From Eurosta solidaginis (lineage: Eukaryota; Arthropoda; Insecta; Diptera; Tephritidae): a stretch of DNA of 64,000 bases. The position numbers and the translations under genes are program-made. The DNA lies in contig NC_090319.1 in assembly GCF_040869045.1 (NCBI RefSeq), positions 61,848,779-61,912,778 on the forward strand. Direction: 5' to 3'. The notes under the pieces were generated by a model. The model was not told where the DNA came from. It saw nothing but the letters and a program-made list of their open reading frames with translations, and ran no database searches. Shown here piece after piece: positions 53,553 to 64,000 of the stretch (within the stretch, counting starts at the first letter, position 1; the number at the start of each line of letters is the position of its first letter).

Positions 53553-55080
53553 ATGCCTCCCAGTCCCCCAAAAATGTCCGAAACCGGGACAAAACCAAAA
53601 GGTGGCCCAAAGGAAGAAACGGTCAAGGAAAGGTCAACATCCCCTCGCCGGAAATCCAAATCAGTTGACCCATCCGCGCAAAAGTTCATCACGGAAAGTG
53701 ACAATCTGATGAGATACTGTGCAAAATTCAACGAAGCACCGATTCAGGATCACACTGAATCGTATCTCATGATAAAGGACAAATCACTAGATGATTATTG
53801 GGCACGACTTCAATCGGTTTATGATCTGGTATTTTAGAAACCAGACGAAAGTTTCCCTAAAGACTTCAAGAGTTCAGTACAAGGCAAACAATTCGCCTGC
53901 CTTGATACGTATGAAGTGACAAAAGCAAAGATTGCCGATCAACTTTCCTTGATCAAAATGATGGCAACGCCGAGTCCACCACCCCGCGTGGACCAACCCC
54001 CGGCTGAGGCAAATATTTACCTCAAAGTCCCAGCATGCGACACGGAGACCTTTTATGGTGGCTATGAAGAATGGCCCGCTTTTCGTGATATGTTCACAGC
54101 GGTGTACATTAACCACCCAAGGCTCTCCCGTGCTCAAAAATTGTACCATCTCCGGTACAAAACGCAAGGCAAAGCCGGCTCCATCGTCAAGCAATATGCG
54201 TTGAGCGATGATAACTTTGACCTTGCCTGGGAAGCTTTACGGTCACGATACGAAAACAAGCGAATCCTGGTTGACAACCAGATAAAATCCTTACTGACTC
54301 TTGCCACTATTCCATCCGAAAACAGTGAGCAACTTCAGAAATTGCAAAATACAATCAACAACTGCCTATCCGTCCTTTACTCCCAATGAGTTACGACAGA
54401 CAGTTGGGATCCGATTCTGGTGTACATTTGTTCATCAAAGCTCCCAGAAACAACCCTGTCACTTTGGGAACAATCTCTCTCTTCTCGAAGAGATCTACCC
54501 TCATGGTCACAAATGAACGACTTTCTCACCTCGAGATATGAAGTCGTTGAAAGGGTCAATAGGCTTCAACCAAGCAAATAAAAACCAGTCGCTCATCAAA
54601 ATTCTGCGCAAAACAGGTCCTTCAACAGGACGCAAACCCTTGTGGGAGAATCTAAAAAGGAAACTTGCCAATGTTGCAACTCCCCGCACCTTATTAGATT
54701 CTGTCCACAATTCAAGCGAATGTCTGTGCAAAACCGGACAAAATTCGTAAAACAAGCTAATCTGTGTACAAACTGCCTTAGCAGCACTCATATCATCAAT
54801 GAGTGCACGAGCAAGTGGTCATGTTCGACATGTCATCAACGGCATCAAATGCTGTTGCATGCGAGCCCACAAGCTCAACGTTCCACCCCGCGAACGAATG
54901 CACCAAACGTGCAGCACACAACTGCTGAGTCAACATCTCCCGTTCGACAAACGCAGAATAGCTCCGATTCTAGCGAGCTACCGTGTTGTTCAAAACACGC
55001 ACCGGTTCAATCATTGCATGCAGCCAATGATAACCAAATTCTCCTTCCTACTGCTATGGTCGCAGTCGAACACGAAGGGG
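53553..55080 (+). pseudogene. gag of the BEL/Pao element (three in-frame stops)
   Basis: ATG at 53553 (PPSPPKMSETGTK). The frame continues to pol with TAG at 53835, TGA at 54387 and TAA at 54579 and no frameshift. It shows a basic N-terminus and the capsid-like segment CDTETFYGGYEEWPAFRDMF (about 54037-54095), characteristic of BEL Gag. A nucleocapsid has three knuckles: CQCCNSPHLIRFC, CTNCLSSTHIINEC and CSTCHQRHQMLLH (about 54663-54852). Gag forms the particle and binds RNA. The stops would abolish it, but the reading frame is otherwise preserved. Confidence 0.93.
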
Positions 55081-58000
55081 AATTATTTCAACTGAGAGCC
55101 CTTATTGATCAGGGCTCGGAAAGAACTTTCATTTCCTCGAAAGTTCAAAAACGGCTGAAACTTCCATTCGAACATTCAACGTTCAAAATCTCTGGCATGG
55201 GTGGACAAGTCGTACAAAAGTCCTCCAAGCTTTGTCATTTGACACTGGTTGCATCCAAGGCCATTAAAAGGATAAAGGCTCATGCCATTGTGTTGCCGCA
55301 ATTGACAAAAAATCTGCCAATATCCACCATTAGTCGCAAAATCTGGCACCAGTTCAAACTCCTTGAGCTCGCTGATCCCAGTTGCCACATACAGGGTCAG
55401 ACTGACATGGTCATTGGCAGCGACATACTTCCACAAATTCTGCTGGAAGGTATAAAAAAGGTGTGCGGTAGCATACTTGCGCAACAAACCATTTTTGGTT
55501 GGATTCTCAGTGGTCCAATAACTGAAAATGTTGTGTCATTCTCGACGCAAGTCCAAGCGTCAAAGGAGACACTCAGTTCTCAACTGAGGAAATTTTGGGA
55601 AGAGGAGGAAATTCCACAACCTCCACAGATATCCCCCGAGGATCAAGCGTGTGAGCAGATATACGCAACAACCACGGCACGTGCACCAAATGGTCGATAC
55701 ATTGTGTGACTTCCATTCAAGGAAGAGTTTCCTGAAAAACTCTCCCTCGGCAAATCCCGCCCAGCTGCTCTGCAGCAGTTTTTCAGCATGGAGCGATCTC
55801 TTCAGAAAAAGGGGGAGTTAGGTACAATGTACAACAATGTGTTGCAAGAATATCTCGGCCTTGATCATATGGAATCTACCGACCCATGCGAAATAACTTC
55901 GAATGGCAAGGTCTTCTCATTTTACTTGCCACATCATGCGGTAGTCAAACCAGATAAGGTCACCACCAAAGTTCGTGTGATTTTCAACGCCTCTAAAAAA
56001 TCTGGGTCAGGAAAATCCCTGAATGACGTGCTATACACTGGTCCAACTCTCCAACCAGATCTCATGCTACTAATTCTACAGTGGCGCATGCATAAGTATG
56101 TGTTCAATGGAGACATTGAAAAAATGTACCGTCAGATCCTTATACACGAGGACGACAAAGATTTTCAGCGAATCCTATTTCGCAAATCGGCCAACTCCAA
56201 TGTTAGCGATTTCAATCTAAAAACGGTTACATTCGGCGTCAATTGTGCACCATATCTCGCTATTCGTACATTGCATCAACTATCCGATGACACGAAAGCG
56301 ACATTCCCGTTGGCTGCAACAATTCTCAAGACGCAAACGTATGTCGACGACATCCTATCCGGAAGTCATACCATCGATAACGCCACTGAATCACTCGTTC
56401 AAGTGATAAACGCCCTAAAGTCAGCTGGTTTCATACTAAAGAAACTAACGGCTAATCACCCGGCCATATTAGAACAGTTTCCGAAGGAGGATCTTCTAGA
56501 CTCCAACTTCTTAAAATTTGAGAGCACTTCCAAAACCAAAACTCTTGGCATTCGATGGAACGCGCTCACGGATAAATTTTCATACACCATGCTGCCGGAA
56601 CACACCCAAAATGCGGTCACAAAGCGACAAATTCTATCTTCTGTTGCAAAACTTTTTGACCCGGCAGGATGGCTGTCGCCAGTTATGACCCAGGCCAAGA
56701 TGCTTCTCCAAGAAATCTGGCTGGATGGAAGCGATTGGGATGAAAGCGCCAAAACCGCAACATTATCAAAATGGCAACATTTCGCAGAAAATCTGCCAGA
56801 TATTTGCCACATCGAAATCCCTCGATGGGTTAATGTCGTTCCAGGGCAAGACACCCAAATCCACGGGTTCTGTGATGCCTCGGAACAAGCATATTGCGCA
56901 GCGATTTACATCCGCACACATGTGGGCAACCAAATAAAATCTTCTCTTTTGGTTGCGAAAGGCAAAGTTGCCCCCATAAAAACTGTAAGCTTACCCCGCT
57001 TAGAGCTATGTGGTGCAGTCCTACTCGCAAAACTGGCTTCAACTGTTCGAAAACATCTCGACTTACAAGCATGCAACATATTCTTATGGTCAGATACTGA
57101 GATTGTACTAGCCTGGCTAGAGAAATCTCCATCGACCTGGAAGACTTATGTGGCCAACCGTACCTCTCAAATTCGAGAATATCTTCCCAGCGGCACCTGG
57201 CGCCATGTATCTAGCCAAGACAACCCTGCTGATCTTGGCACACGTGGTTGCCAGCCGCATGATTTGATAGGCTCTTCACTTTGGTGGCACGGACCACAAT
57301 GGCTTTCTCGCCACATTTCGGCACGGCCAAAGCCGAAAGCAGGTAGCGCTTCTCCACCCGAGAAACGCAAGGTCGAAGCATATCACGCACTCGATGAAGA
57401 GGACGATATTCTCCAACGCTTCTCCTCATACTCTCGAGCTCTCCGTGTGATTGCATACGTGTTCCGCTTTGCGAACAATGCCTGCAACAAATCCAAATCG
57501 GTGGCAACAACACATAATCACCATCTGACGTACAAAGAGTTGCAACATGTGAAAACGCGGCTTGTGGCAATGGCACAATCTCGCCATTTCGGGGCGGAAA
57601 AGAGCGCCTTACAAAACAATATGCCAATAAGCAAAAAGAGTTCCCTTCTGGCTCTTGACCCATTTCTGGATGGATACGGGCTCCTACGTATCGGTGGAAG
57701 ATTAGAACATTCTACAATGCAATACAACGAGAAGCATCCAGTAATCCTTCCTCCGGATTCAAGGCTCTGCCAGTTGTATCTGGAGTTTTTACACCGCCTG
57801 CTTCTTCATGCAGAAATGCGGTTAATGCTCCAAATGGTGAGGCAAGAGTACTACGTACCAAAACTAAAGCCTCTTATAAAGAAATGCATTTTTCAATGCA
57901 AATCTTGCACGCTTTTCAAACAGAAAACGCGCACGCAAATAATGGCAGCTCTACCACCTGAGCGCTGCAATTTCTCACTCCCCTTTTCCACAACAGGAGT

Positions 58001-58893
58001 AGACTTTGCAGGTCCATTCCAAATAAAAGCATCGGTTCTGAGGTCGACCACTATTATAAAAGGGTACGTGGCTGTATTCGTCTCTTTTTCCACAAAGGCA
58101 GTACACCTCGAGCTATGCTCGGACCTTACTACTGAAGCCTTTCGCGCAGCATTCGCCCGATTCGTTGGCAGAAGAGGTTATCCCTCAAAAATGATGAGCG
58201 ACAATGGTAAAACGTTCATTGGCGCTCAGCGGGCACTCGAACGCGACCTCGTTAAATTTCTTAACGAATGCTCTGCGGACATTGTGCAGAAATATGCCCC
58301 CCAGGGAATAAACTGGCAATATATTCCACCCAGCGCCCAGGGAATCCGCAGTAAAAAGTTTTAAAACCCACTTCAAAAAAACCGCTGCATCCCACAAGTT
58401 TACATTCGAAGAATTCACGACGCTGTTGGTGCGTATTGAAGCAGTTCTCAATTCGAGGCCTCTAACCTCACTATCCCAGGACCCAGCTGACTTCACAGCG
58501 CTCACTCCGGGTCACTTCCTTCGAGGTTCACCGCTATTAGCCATTCCTGAGCCAAACGCGGAAGACCTATCCTGGATAAATCGATGGGAAAAACTCAAAT
58601 CGCTTCATCACCAATTCAGTCGACGCTGGAAAGAGGATTATCTGAAGGACCTTCAGAAACGCTATAAATGGCAAACGCCACAGCGAAATCCTCAACCAGG
58701 CGACCTCGTCGAAATTAAAGAAGATTCACTCCCACCCACCGAGTGGCGTCTCGGACGAATCGAGAACGTTCACCTCGGACCTGACATCCATGTTCGGATT
58801 GTAGAGGTTCGCACCCAAAATGGGCTTGTCATGCGCCCCTTAGTTAAACTGTGCTTTCTTCCAATGGAGCACTCTTGGAGCACAGCGCTCTAA
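55081..58893 (+). pseudogene. pol of the BEL/Pao element: protease, RT, RNase H, integrase
   Basis: In frame with gag. Protease LIDQGSERTFIS (about 55104-55139), then TGA at 55707. [25 protein letters not shown] (catalytic Asp), [20 protein letters not shown] (56334-56363). RNase [50 protein letters not shown]. Integrase: an HHCC region ending CIFQCKSC, then GVDFAGPF (Asp), MSDNGKTF (Asp). Near 58335 a deletion of roughly 20 bases shifts the frame, and the Glu motif ESAVKSF follows in frame +1 up to LVKLCFLPMEHSWSTAL (58893). It would encode all enzymes for cDNA synthesis and insertion. Confidence 0.95.
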
Positions 58894-58942
58894 CTTATAT
58901 ACGTTTCCCCTGTATAATTAAATTTCCGTATCATCAGCTGTA

Positions 58943-58984
58943 TCCAACTACTTCTCGTTTCTCTCTCTGCTCTTGTACTTTCAG
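58943..58984 (+). promoter_or_regulatory. Strong splice acceptor ahead of the third BEL ORF
   Basis: Pyrimidine-rich CTTCTCGTTTCTCTCTCTGCTCTTG then TACTTTCAG|GACGAC; the exon would start at 58985, twelve bases before the ATG at 58997. A possible branch site lies in TATCCAACT just upstream. No competing AG lies in the tract. Confidence 0.6.
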
Positions 58985-58996
58985 GACGACACCATC

Positions 58997-59583
58997 ATGG
59001 CATCTCGACCAGCATGTCCACTGGCTCCCACGGTAGAGACCGACAACTGCCTTCAGTGTCGGCTCTGCCACCGCTACCACGCGCTGCGGACCTGCCCGCT
59101 TTTAAGGCGATGCGGCCACCGCAGCGTGCAACAGTGGCCAGGGCCCAGGGTTACTGTTATAATTGCCTAGCCCTCACACATACAACGGATGAATGCGACT
59201 CCCGAGGGTCGTGCAAAATTTGCGGCCTGGCGCATCACACCCTCCTACACGAAGGACCGAAAGGACGACGAGGGCAGCACAAAGCCACAACATTAAAAAA
59301 AGGGGGAGTACCACGGAAACCGGCATCACCGAAGAAGAAGAGAGAGAAGAAGTCCACCTGCGCCTGTAGGGCACAAAAGGCGCACCCGGCAACCAAACCC
59401 GCGGCAACCCCCAAAACGGAGCAGACGGCCAAGCGCACGATTGCGCGCACTTCCCAAGGCCTGCAAACGGCGCAATGTCAACGGCGCAACACCAGCCGCG
59501 CCTTAGATACGACCATCCGCGCCCTGCAGGAACTGCAGAAGGTGCTCACTAGCACCTCCCTGCAGGGCGGGAAGGATGTTTAA
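58997..59583 (+). pseudogene. Third ORF of the BEL element: Gag-like zinc-knuckle, basic protein (one frameshift)
   Basis: ATG at 58997. The first 35 codons hold a CRLCHRYHALRTC knuckle; then one lost base (about 59092-59100) moves the reading to the frame that is open to 59583. That part has CYNCLALTHTTDEC (CX2CX4HX4C) and CKICGLAHHTLLH (CX2CX3HX4H). A Lys/Arg/Pro-rich stretch (about 59250-59370) and an Ala/Gln-rich helix-like end (RALDTTIRALQELQKVL) follow. The knuckle order and spacing equal those of the element's own Gag. It is GC-rich compared with pol. The stop TAA is supplied by bases 5-7 of the 3' LTR, and the polypurine tract codes its last residues. It occupies the env position but has no signal peptide or membrane segment. 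Confidence 0.75.
59562..59576 (+). other. Polypurine tract of the BEL/Pao element
   Basis: GCAGGGCGGGAAGGA directly precedes the 3' LTR; it also lies within the third ORF. Confidence 0.7.
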
Positions 59584-59957
59584 GCCGCCTCCAACAATAC
59601 TCAGACGGCGGCGAAAATCCTATGCGCAGCCGTGCGCGGCGAGTGGAAAGGCGCCAACACGCATTCACTACAATCGTCATCCACAATAATTGCAACGAAC
59701 CAGTCTAGCACTATTACTCGGCAACCGCGGACGCGCTTCTTTTGTAAAGTTATATAAACTACATTTATATTAAATTCTTTTAAACATATGTGTTTATTTC
59801 TGAAGTTGAAATTGAATTATGATAATTAAAGTTTGAAATTAAACTGTGTAAATTGAATTTGGAAAATTATAACGTTTTCAAAAAAACTAAAACAGACCTT
59901 TTTATTTAGTGAAGTAGTGCAGCGAAGAAAGACCAAGTGAGTATTCACTTTTATTCA
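59577..59957 (+). repeat. 3' LTR of the BEL/Pao element
   Basis: 381 bp, same ends as the 5' LTR, followed by the target duplication ATGAG. Six single-base differences from 51432-51812. Confidence 0.97.
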
Positions 59958-61193
59958 ATGAGTATTTTCAAGAGAGAGTGGGCCATAGTTCTATAGGTGG
60001 ACGCCTTTTCCAGATATCGCCATAAAGGTGGACCAGGGGTGACTCTAGAATGTGGTTGTACGATATGGGTATCAAACGAAAGGTGTTAATGAGTATTTTA
60101 AAAGGGAGCGGGCCATAGTTCTATAGGTGGAAGCCTTTTCGAGATATCGCCATAAAGGTGGACCAGGGGTGACTCTAGAATTTGTTTCTACGATATGGGT
60201 ATCAAATGAAAGGTGTTAATGAGTATTTTTAAAGGGAGTGGGCCTTAGTTCTATAGGTGGACGCCTTTTCGAGATATCGCCATAAAGGTGGACCAGGGAT
60301 GACTATAGAATTTGTTTGTACGATATGGGTATCAAATGAAAGGTGTTAATGAGTATTTTTAAAGGGAGTGGGCCTTAGTTCTATAGGTGGACGCCTTTTC
60401 CAGATATCGCCATAAAGGTGGACCAGGGGTGACTCTAGAATGTGGTTGTACGATATGGGTATCAAACGAAAGGTGTTAATGAGTATTTTAAAAGGGAGTG
60501 GGCCATAGTTCTATAGGTGGACGCCTTTTCGAGATATCGCCATAAAGGTGGACCAGGGGTGACTCTGCAATTTGTTTGTACGATATTGATACCCATATCG
60601 CATATTAAACGTATTAATGAGGGTTTTAAAAGGGAGTGGCCCGTAGGTGCATATGTGATGGCGTTTTCGAGAACATCATCTGTCGGGTACCGCTAATTTA
60701 TTTATATATGTAATACCACGAACAGTGTCCCTGCCAAGATCCCAAGGGCTTTTGCTTTCTCCCTGCAGAACTTTTTCATTTTATTCTACTTATTATGGAA
60801 GGTGTCACACCCATTTTACAAAGTTTATTCCAAAGTTATATTTTGCGTCAATAAACCAATCCAATTACAATGTTTCATCCCTTTTTTCATATTTGGTATA
60901 GAATTATGGCATTTTTTTTTTCATTATTCGTAATTTACGATATCGAAAAAGTGGGCGTGGTCATAGTCGGATTTCGGCCATTTTTTTATTCCAAGATAAA
61001 GTGAGTTCAAATAAGTACGTGAACTAAATTTAGTAAAGATATCTCAATTTTTGTTCAAGTTATCGTGTTAACGGCCGAGCGGAAGGACAGACCGATTTCG
61101 CCCATTTTCACAGAAAACAATTTTCGTCATAGAATATATGCCCCTACCAAATTTCACAAGGATTGGTTAATTTTTCTTCGACTTATGGCATTA
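59958..61193 (-). mobile_element. DINE-1-like element, right part, truncated by LOA-4
   Basis: The tandem 130-bp units resume right after the BEL duplication and run to about 60640. The unique arm starts at CATCATCTGTCGGGTACCGC (60666) and stops at TTATGGCATTAAA (61193), where the LOA-4 5' end begins. The expected right terminus with the inverted subterminal repeat is missing. Confidence 0.8.
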
Positions 61194-62770
61194 AATCCCT
61201 CACTAGGATAGGCAACTTGTCGTTGGTGTGAGGGCTTAACCGAACTTAATAGCGCCCGATTTTGAGGCGGAGCTATTTAAGACTGACAACTACGCCGTTT
61301 TGCCTCATAAGAGGGCAGCGGGATGTCGGTGACCAAGAACTGCCAACCCCCTAATCCAGGGTGTTATGCGGACCGTGCCTATTGGACGATTTGCAACCAG
61401 GGGATAAATTCGGCTGTATTCGAACGGAGCCTTCCCCATACCGGGCCACCTCGGGAAGTATTGATGGCCTTACCACAGTAAGGGGCGCTGCTGTGGCTGA
61501 CGGTTCTTTCCCCATATATAATACTGGACCGCTGAGCCCGCCTTGTCGGGCAGGTGTTCGTACGACCAAGATGACGAACCCATTACCAAATTGTAATAAG
61601 GAGGATGATAAGAGGAGGACTAAGTCGCAAGCCAAGGACGAGAAATACGCATTAAGCGATGCGGAGCGAGAGTAGTGCTGATTCAATGAACTCCGTGTTG
61701 TAAAAGCACACAACTGAAAACGGAGTAGAAGAGTGGGGAAGGGTACGGAGCAGAGGAAGGTAAAGGAGCTCTCTGGCAGTACCGTACATCACTAAGAATT
61801 GTCCAACGCATGGGAGCAGTGGCCGACCCAACAGAAGTGCAGATCGAGCTCTTGGAATGGGCCCATGAGGCGGTAGAAATAGGTCGAAAGCAGTTCAAAA
61901 GGTTTGCTGCGAGAAACCCTCGGTTCTGCAACCGGTACGAGGAGGAAGAAGCGTCGAATGGCAGAATGAAGAGGCAACGTTCGGCGGAAGGTGATAAGTC
62001 TGTTTCAAGAGGCAGAAAGCACCCAGTCCGAGAGCCGCGAGGCAGGGCTTTCGCATAGACAAGACAAGTAGGCCCAAAGCTGTAAGACAGATGGGCCCCA
62101 ATAGCTAGGTAGCAACTACCTCGAAAGTTGCGAGTCAGAGGGTAGTTCCAACTACGGAAGTAGAAGATAAGCCAAAGGGAGATAACGCTAAGACTCCGGC
62201 TTTCTCGGAGGTGCCAAAGGGAGATAACACTAAGACTCCGGCTTTTCCCGAGAAGATGAGTGATGTGGCAAAGCAGTCACTGACTGTGGCGCTGGTTGAT
62301 CGTAGCAGTCCTTTCGGACAAATTACTACTGAAAGGTGGAGATCTGTGGAAAGAGAGCTTATTAGCTTAATGCTTAAGATGATGCGGAAACAACCAAGTA
62401 AGCCGCTTCCAACCTTTGATTAGGGGGGATGGTATAATGGTGTGAAAATGATAGCGCGCGACAATATCGCGAACTTGCGGTGGCTGGAGGAAGTGGTTCC
62501 AAACCTCCAAAGGCAAGGCACGAACGCGCAGTTTGAGGTGGTGGATAAAGCGCAAATCCCCACGGTACCAAAAGTTAAGGTATGGATACAATGCGTGATG
62601 AAGTGGGAAGATACACTGCGACTTCTGCAGAATCAGAATCCGAATATGCCGAGACAGGATTGGAAGGTACTTGCTGTATCTCGGCCTACCGAGGAAGGCA
62701 TTCTCGAACTGGCAGCCGAGATACGAGCGATATTCCACTCAGCCGTCGATTGCAGAATCCGATGAATGCT
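61194..62770 (+). mobile_element. LOA-type LINE 5' part (LOA-4), 3'-truncated
   Basis: TCCCTCACTAGGATAGGCAAC starts it, matching LOA-1 at 16196. It covers the 5' UTR and nearly all of ORF1, then ends near CAGCCGTCGATTGCAGAATC (62761) without ORF2. In 61680-62000 it retains about 330 bp that LOA-1 lacks. There is no poly tail; the right border is an illegitimate break or later deletion. Confidence 0.85.
61361..62765 (+). pseudogene. ORF1 of LOA-4
   Basis: Frames 61361-61675, 61810-62058, 62211-62423 and 62442-62765 follow each other along one ORF1. It includes LLEWAHEAVEIGRKQFKRFA (absent from LOA-1), the KGDNTKTPAF motif, and the conserved C-terminal segment FEVVDKAQIPTVPKVKVWI with AVSRPTEEG, which resembles an RNA-recognition-type fold start in LINE ORF1 proteins. 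At least three frameshifts or stops. It would bind LINE RNA. It is a useful template for what LOA-1 ORF1 looked like. Confidence 0.7.
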
Positions 62771-64000
62771 TTCGATGTCACGGATGTAAGTTGTAAGATT
62801 TAAAAAATAAATTGTTTTAATGCACAAGTCTATTTCATTAGATTCGGACTATTCGTATTCGTTGGATACCATTGAAGTAATTTGTTATTTTAAGGTTTCG
62901 TAGTAGTATTATTATATGTTTGAATTATGTGTTATGAAAAATGGAATATTTGGATACTGTAAATTAACTTTAGTCGTATCCACACATGGCTTGTTAAAGT
63001 TCTTGGTAGTAGTTCGCATTTGATTATCAATTTCAGCTGTTAAGGTTTTTGTAGTAAAAAAATGTTCAAAGATTATTTCTTTGATACTTATTCAAATAGT
63101 TTATTTAAAAAAAAACGCCTAAAAACTACCGACTATTAACTTCAGAATTAAAAACTAGGTGAGAGTCCCACTATTATTTAATTATATTTTTTTATTTGAT
63201 AAGGTCTAAAGCCTATACAGTATACACGTACTTTTCATACAGATGTTTATATGTATGTTGTTAATGCACTTGAAGTTGTTATATTCGTTTTAGTCGTTGA
63301 ATAATAATAATTTGAAAAAAAATTGGTTTTAATGTTTTTGAGAATTCTACTAATATTTTCAGGAGATCTACCACCCTTTTTTGAAAATCTACCACTAAAT
63401 ATATTTTAGAAGTGACAACACTGGTCCTGCCGATGGTACTTCCCCCCCCCCCCCCCCCCCCCGGCCCATTGGGCAACGCTAATATTTTGTCATCATCTCC
63501 TCTGAGTCGCCTTTCCGATCCTCGGACATCCCATCCCGGAGTCTAGCCACCCGTTGTCATAGCTATTTGGTGAGAGCCACCGTCATCCAATACTCTCTCT
63601 TCGGGCGTGATCCTAACTACCGCCGTTATCACCCCTTGGCGAGAGCCACCGTCGTCTTCACCATCTGAGCCACCGCTAGCTAGTACTCTCTCTTTGCGGA
63701 GAGCCGTCGTCCTTGGATTATAATATATTCTCAGCGACACTACCTAGGGAACATCTCTCTCTCTCTCTCTCCTGGATTGAAGGTTGTGGATATTTTAGCC
63801 TGAGAGCCGCGTGTGTGTGTGTGTTCGAAATCAAAACACTAATTTACTGTGTATTTATTTAGGTGGGGGAAGTGGGACCTCCATCCGACTCTGGATTGAC
63901 TTGAGCATGCCTCAGCCTTTGACCAAACCCACCTCATAGTGGCTCTATTTTATGAGTTCTTTGTTCTCCAGTAACACCTATTTGGACCTCTGTAAAATGT
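62771..64000. other. Low-complexity and microsatellite-rich tail, no gene recognised
   Basis: AT-rich to 63430; then C21 (63442-63462), imperfect repeats of a GAGAGCCACCGTCGTC/ACTCTCTCTTTGCGG type (63570-63710), a CT run (63753-63771) and a GT run (63811-63823). ORFs on the minus strand at 63279-63476 and 63543-63740 are generated by these repeats. GTGGGGGAAGTGGGACCTCC near 63864 has no assignment. Confidence 0.5.

Larger units (their letters stand above)
51432..59957 (+). mobile_element. BEL/Pao LTR retrotransposon, complete, with an extra 3' ORF
   Basis: Two 381-bp LTRs (TGTTTAAGCC...TTTTATTCA) differ at 6 positions (1.6%). The 5-bp target duplication ATGAG (51427-51431, 59958-59962) lies inside the 130-bp repeats of a DINE-1-like element. 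Between the LTRs: PBS, 1.7-kb leader, one gag-pol frame (53553-58364, four in-frame stops), the frameshifted end of integrase (to 58893), and a third ORF (58997-59583) with zinc knuckles. The BEL assignment rests on a single gag-pol frame, the YVDD RT, the D-Q-G protease and the 5-bp duplication. It is not coding-competent. Confidence 0.95.

Noticed and set aside
59235..59450. Minus-strand ORFs over the third BEL ORF
   Set aside because: Shadow frames of a GC-rich coding region on +.

Overview
The window looks like a repeat-dominated block of a brachyceran fly genome, most plausibly a tephritid fruit fly or a close relative. This is inferred from DINE-1-like Helentron elements, BEL/Pao and Ty3/gypsy elements, LOA- and Jockey/CR1-like LINEs and a CAA-tailed short element; no taxon was checked against a database. 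I see no rRNA or tRNA gene and no CRISPR. The only clearly intact host-type gene is an intronless secreted serine protease homologue at 46582-47370 on +. Its catalytic His and Ser are replaced.

Layout. 1-9871 is a tandem satellite of about 21 units of about 471 bp. It is broken by a rearranged DINE-1-like element (9882-14712) and two further repeat segments, and resumes for one unit at 15757-16195. A decayed LOA-type LINE follows (16196-20750). From 20751 to about 31340 lies one old minus-strand LINE (LINE-A) with a PHD-type ORF1. It was later split by a near full-length Jockey-like LINE (LINE-B, 21384-25563, itself carrying a short element), by an LOA-type 3' end (26412-27429, 12-bp target duplication) and by a complete DINE-1-like element (28071-30812).

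31341-36429 holds a long foldback, a 909-bp pogo-like element with an intact 194-residue psq-HTH ORF, a LINE 3' end carrying a MITE, a short-element copy, and inverted satellite. 36430-46078 is bounded by long terminal inverted repeats of a DNA transposon that now houses a minus-strand gypsy element (36584-43763, split by LINE-D) and a decayed BEL remnant.

After the protease gene come a minus-strand LOA LINE end (47878-49137), a short-element insertion with a 13-bp duplication, and another DINE-1-like element. The latter was entered by a complete BEL/Pao retrotransposon (51432-59957; 381-bp LTRs, 6 differences, 5-bp duplication) and cut at its end by a fourth LOA copy (61194-62770). The last 1.2 kb is low-complexity sequence with no recognised gene.

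Most noteworthy: the BEL element carries, downstream of pol and directly behind a strong splice acceptor, an extra GC-rich ORF with three zinc knuckles arranged like those of its own Gag. That ORF terminates inside the 3' LTR. A strong splice donor lies in the leader, so a spliced subgenomic RNA for a Gag-like third protein is a testable idea.
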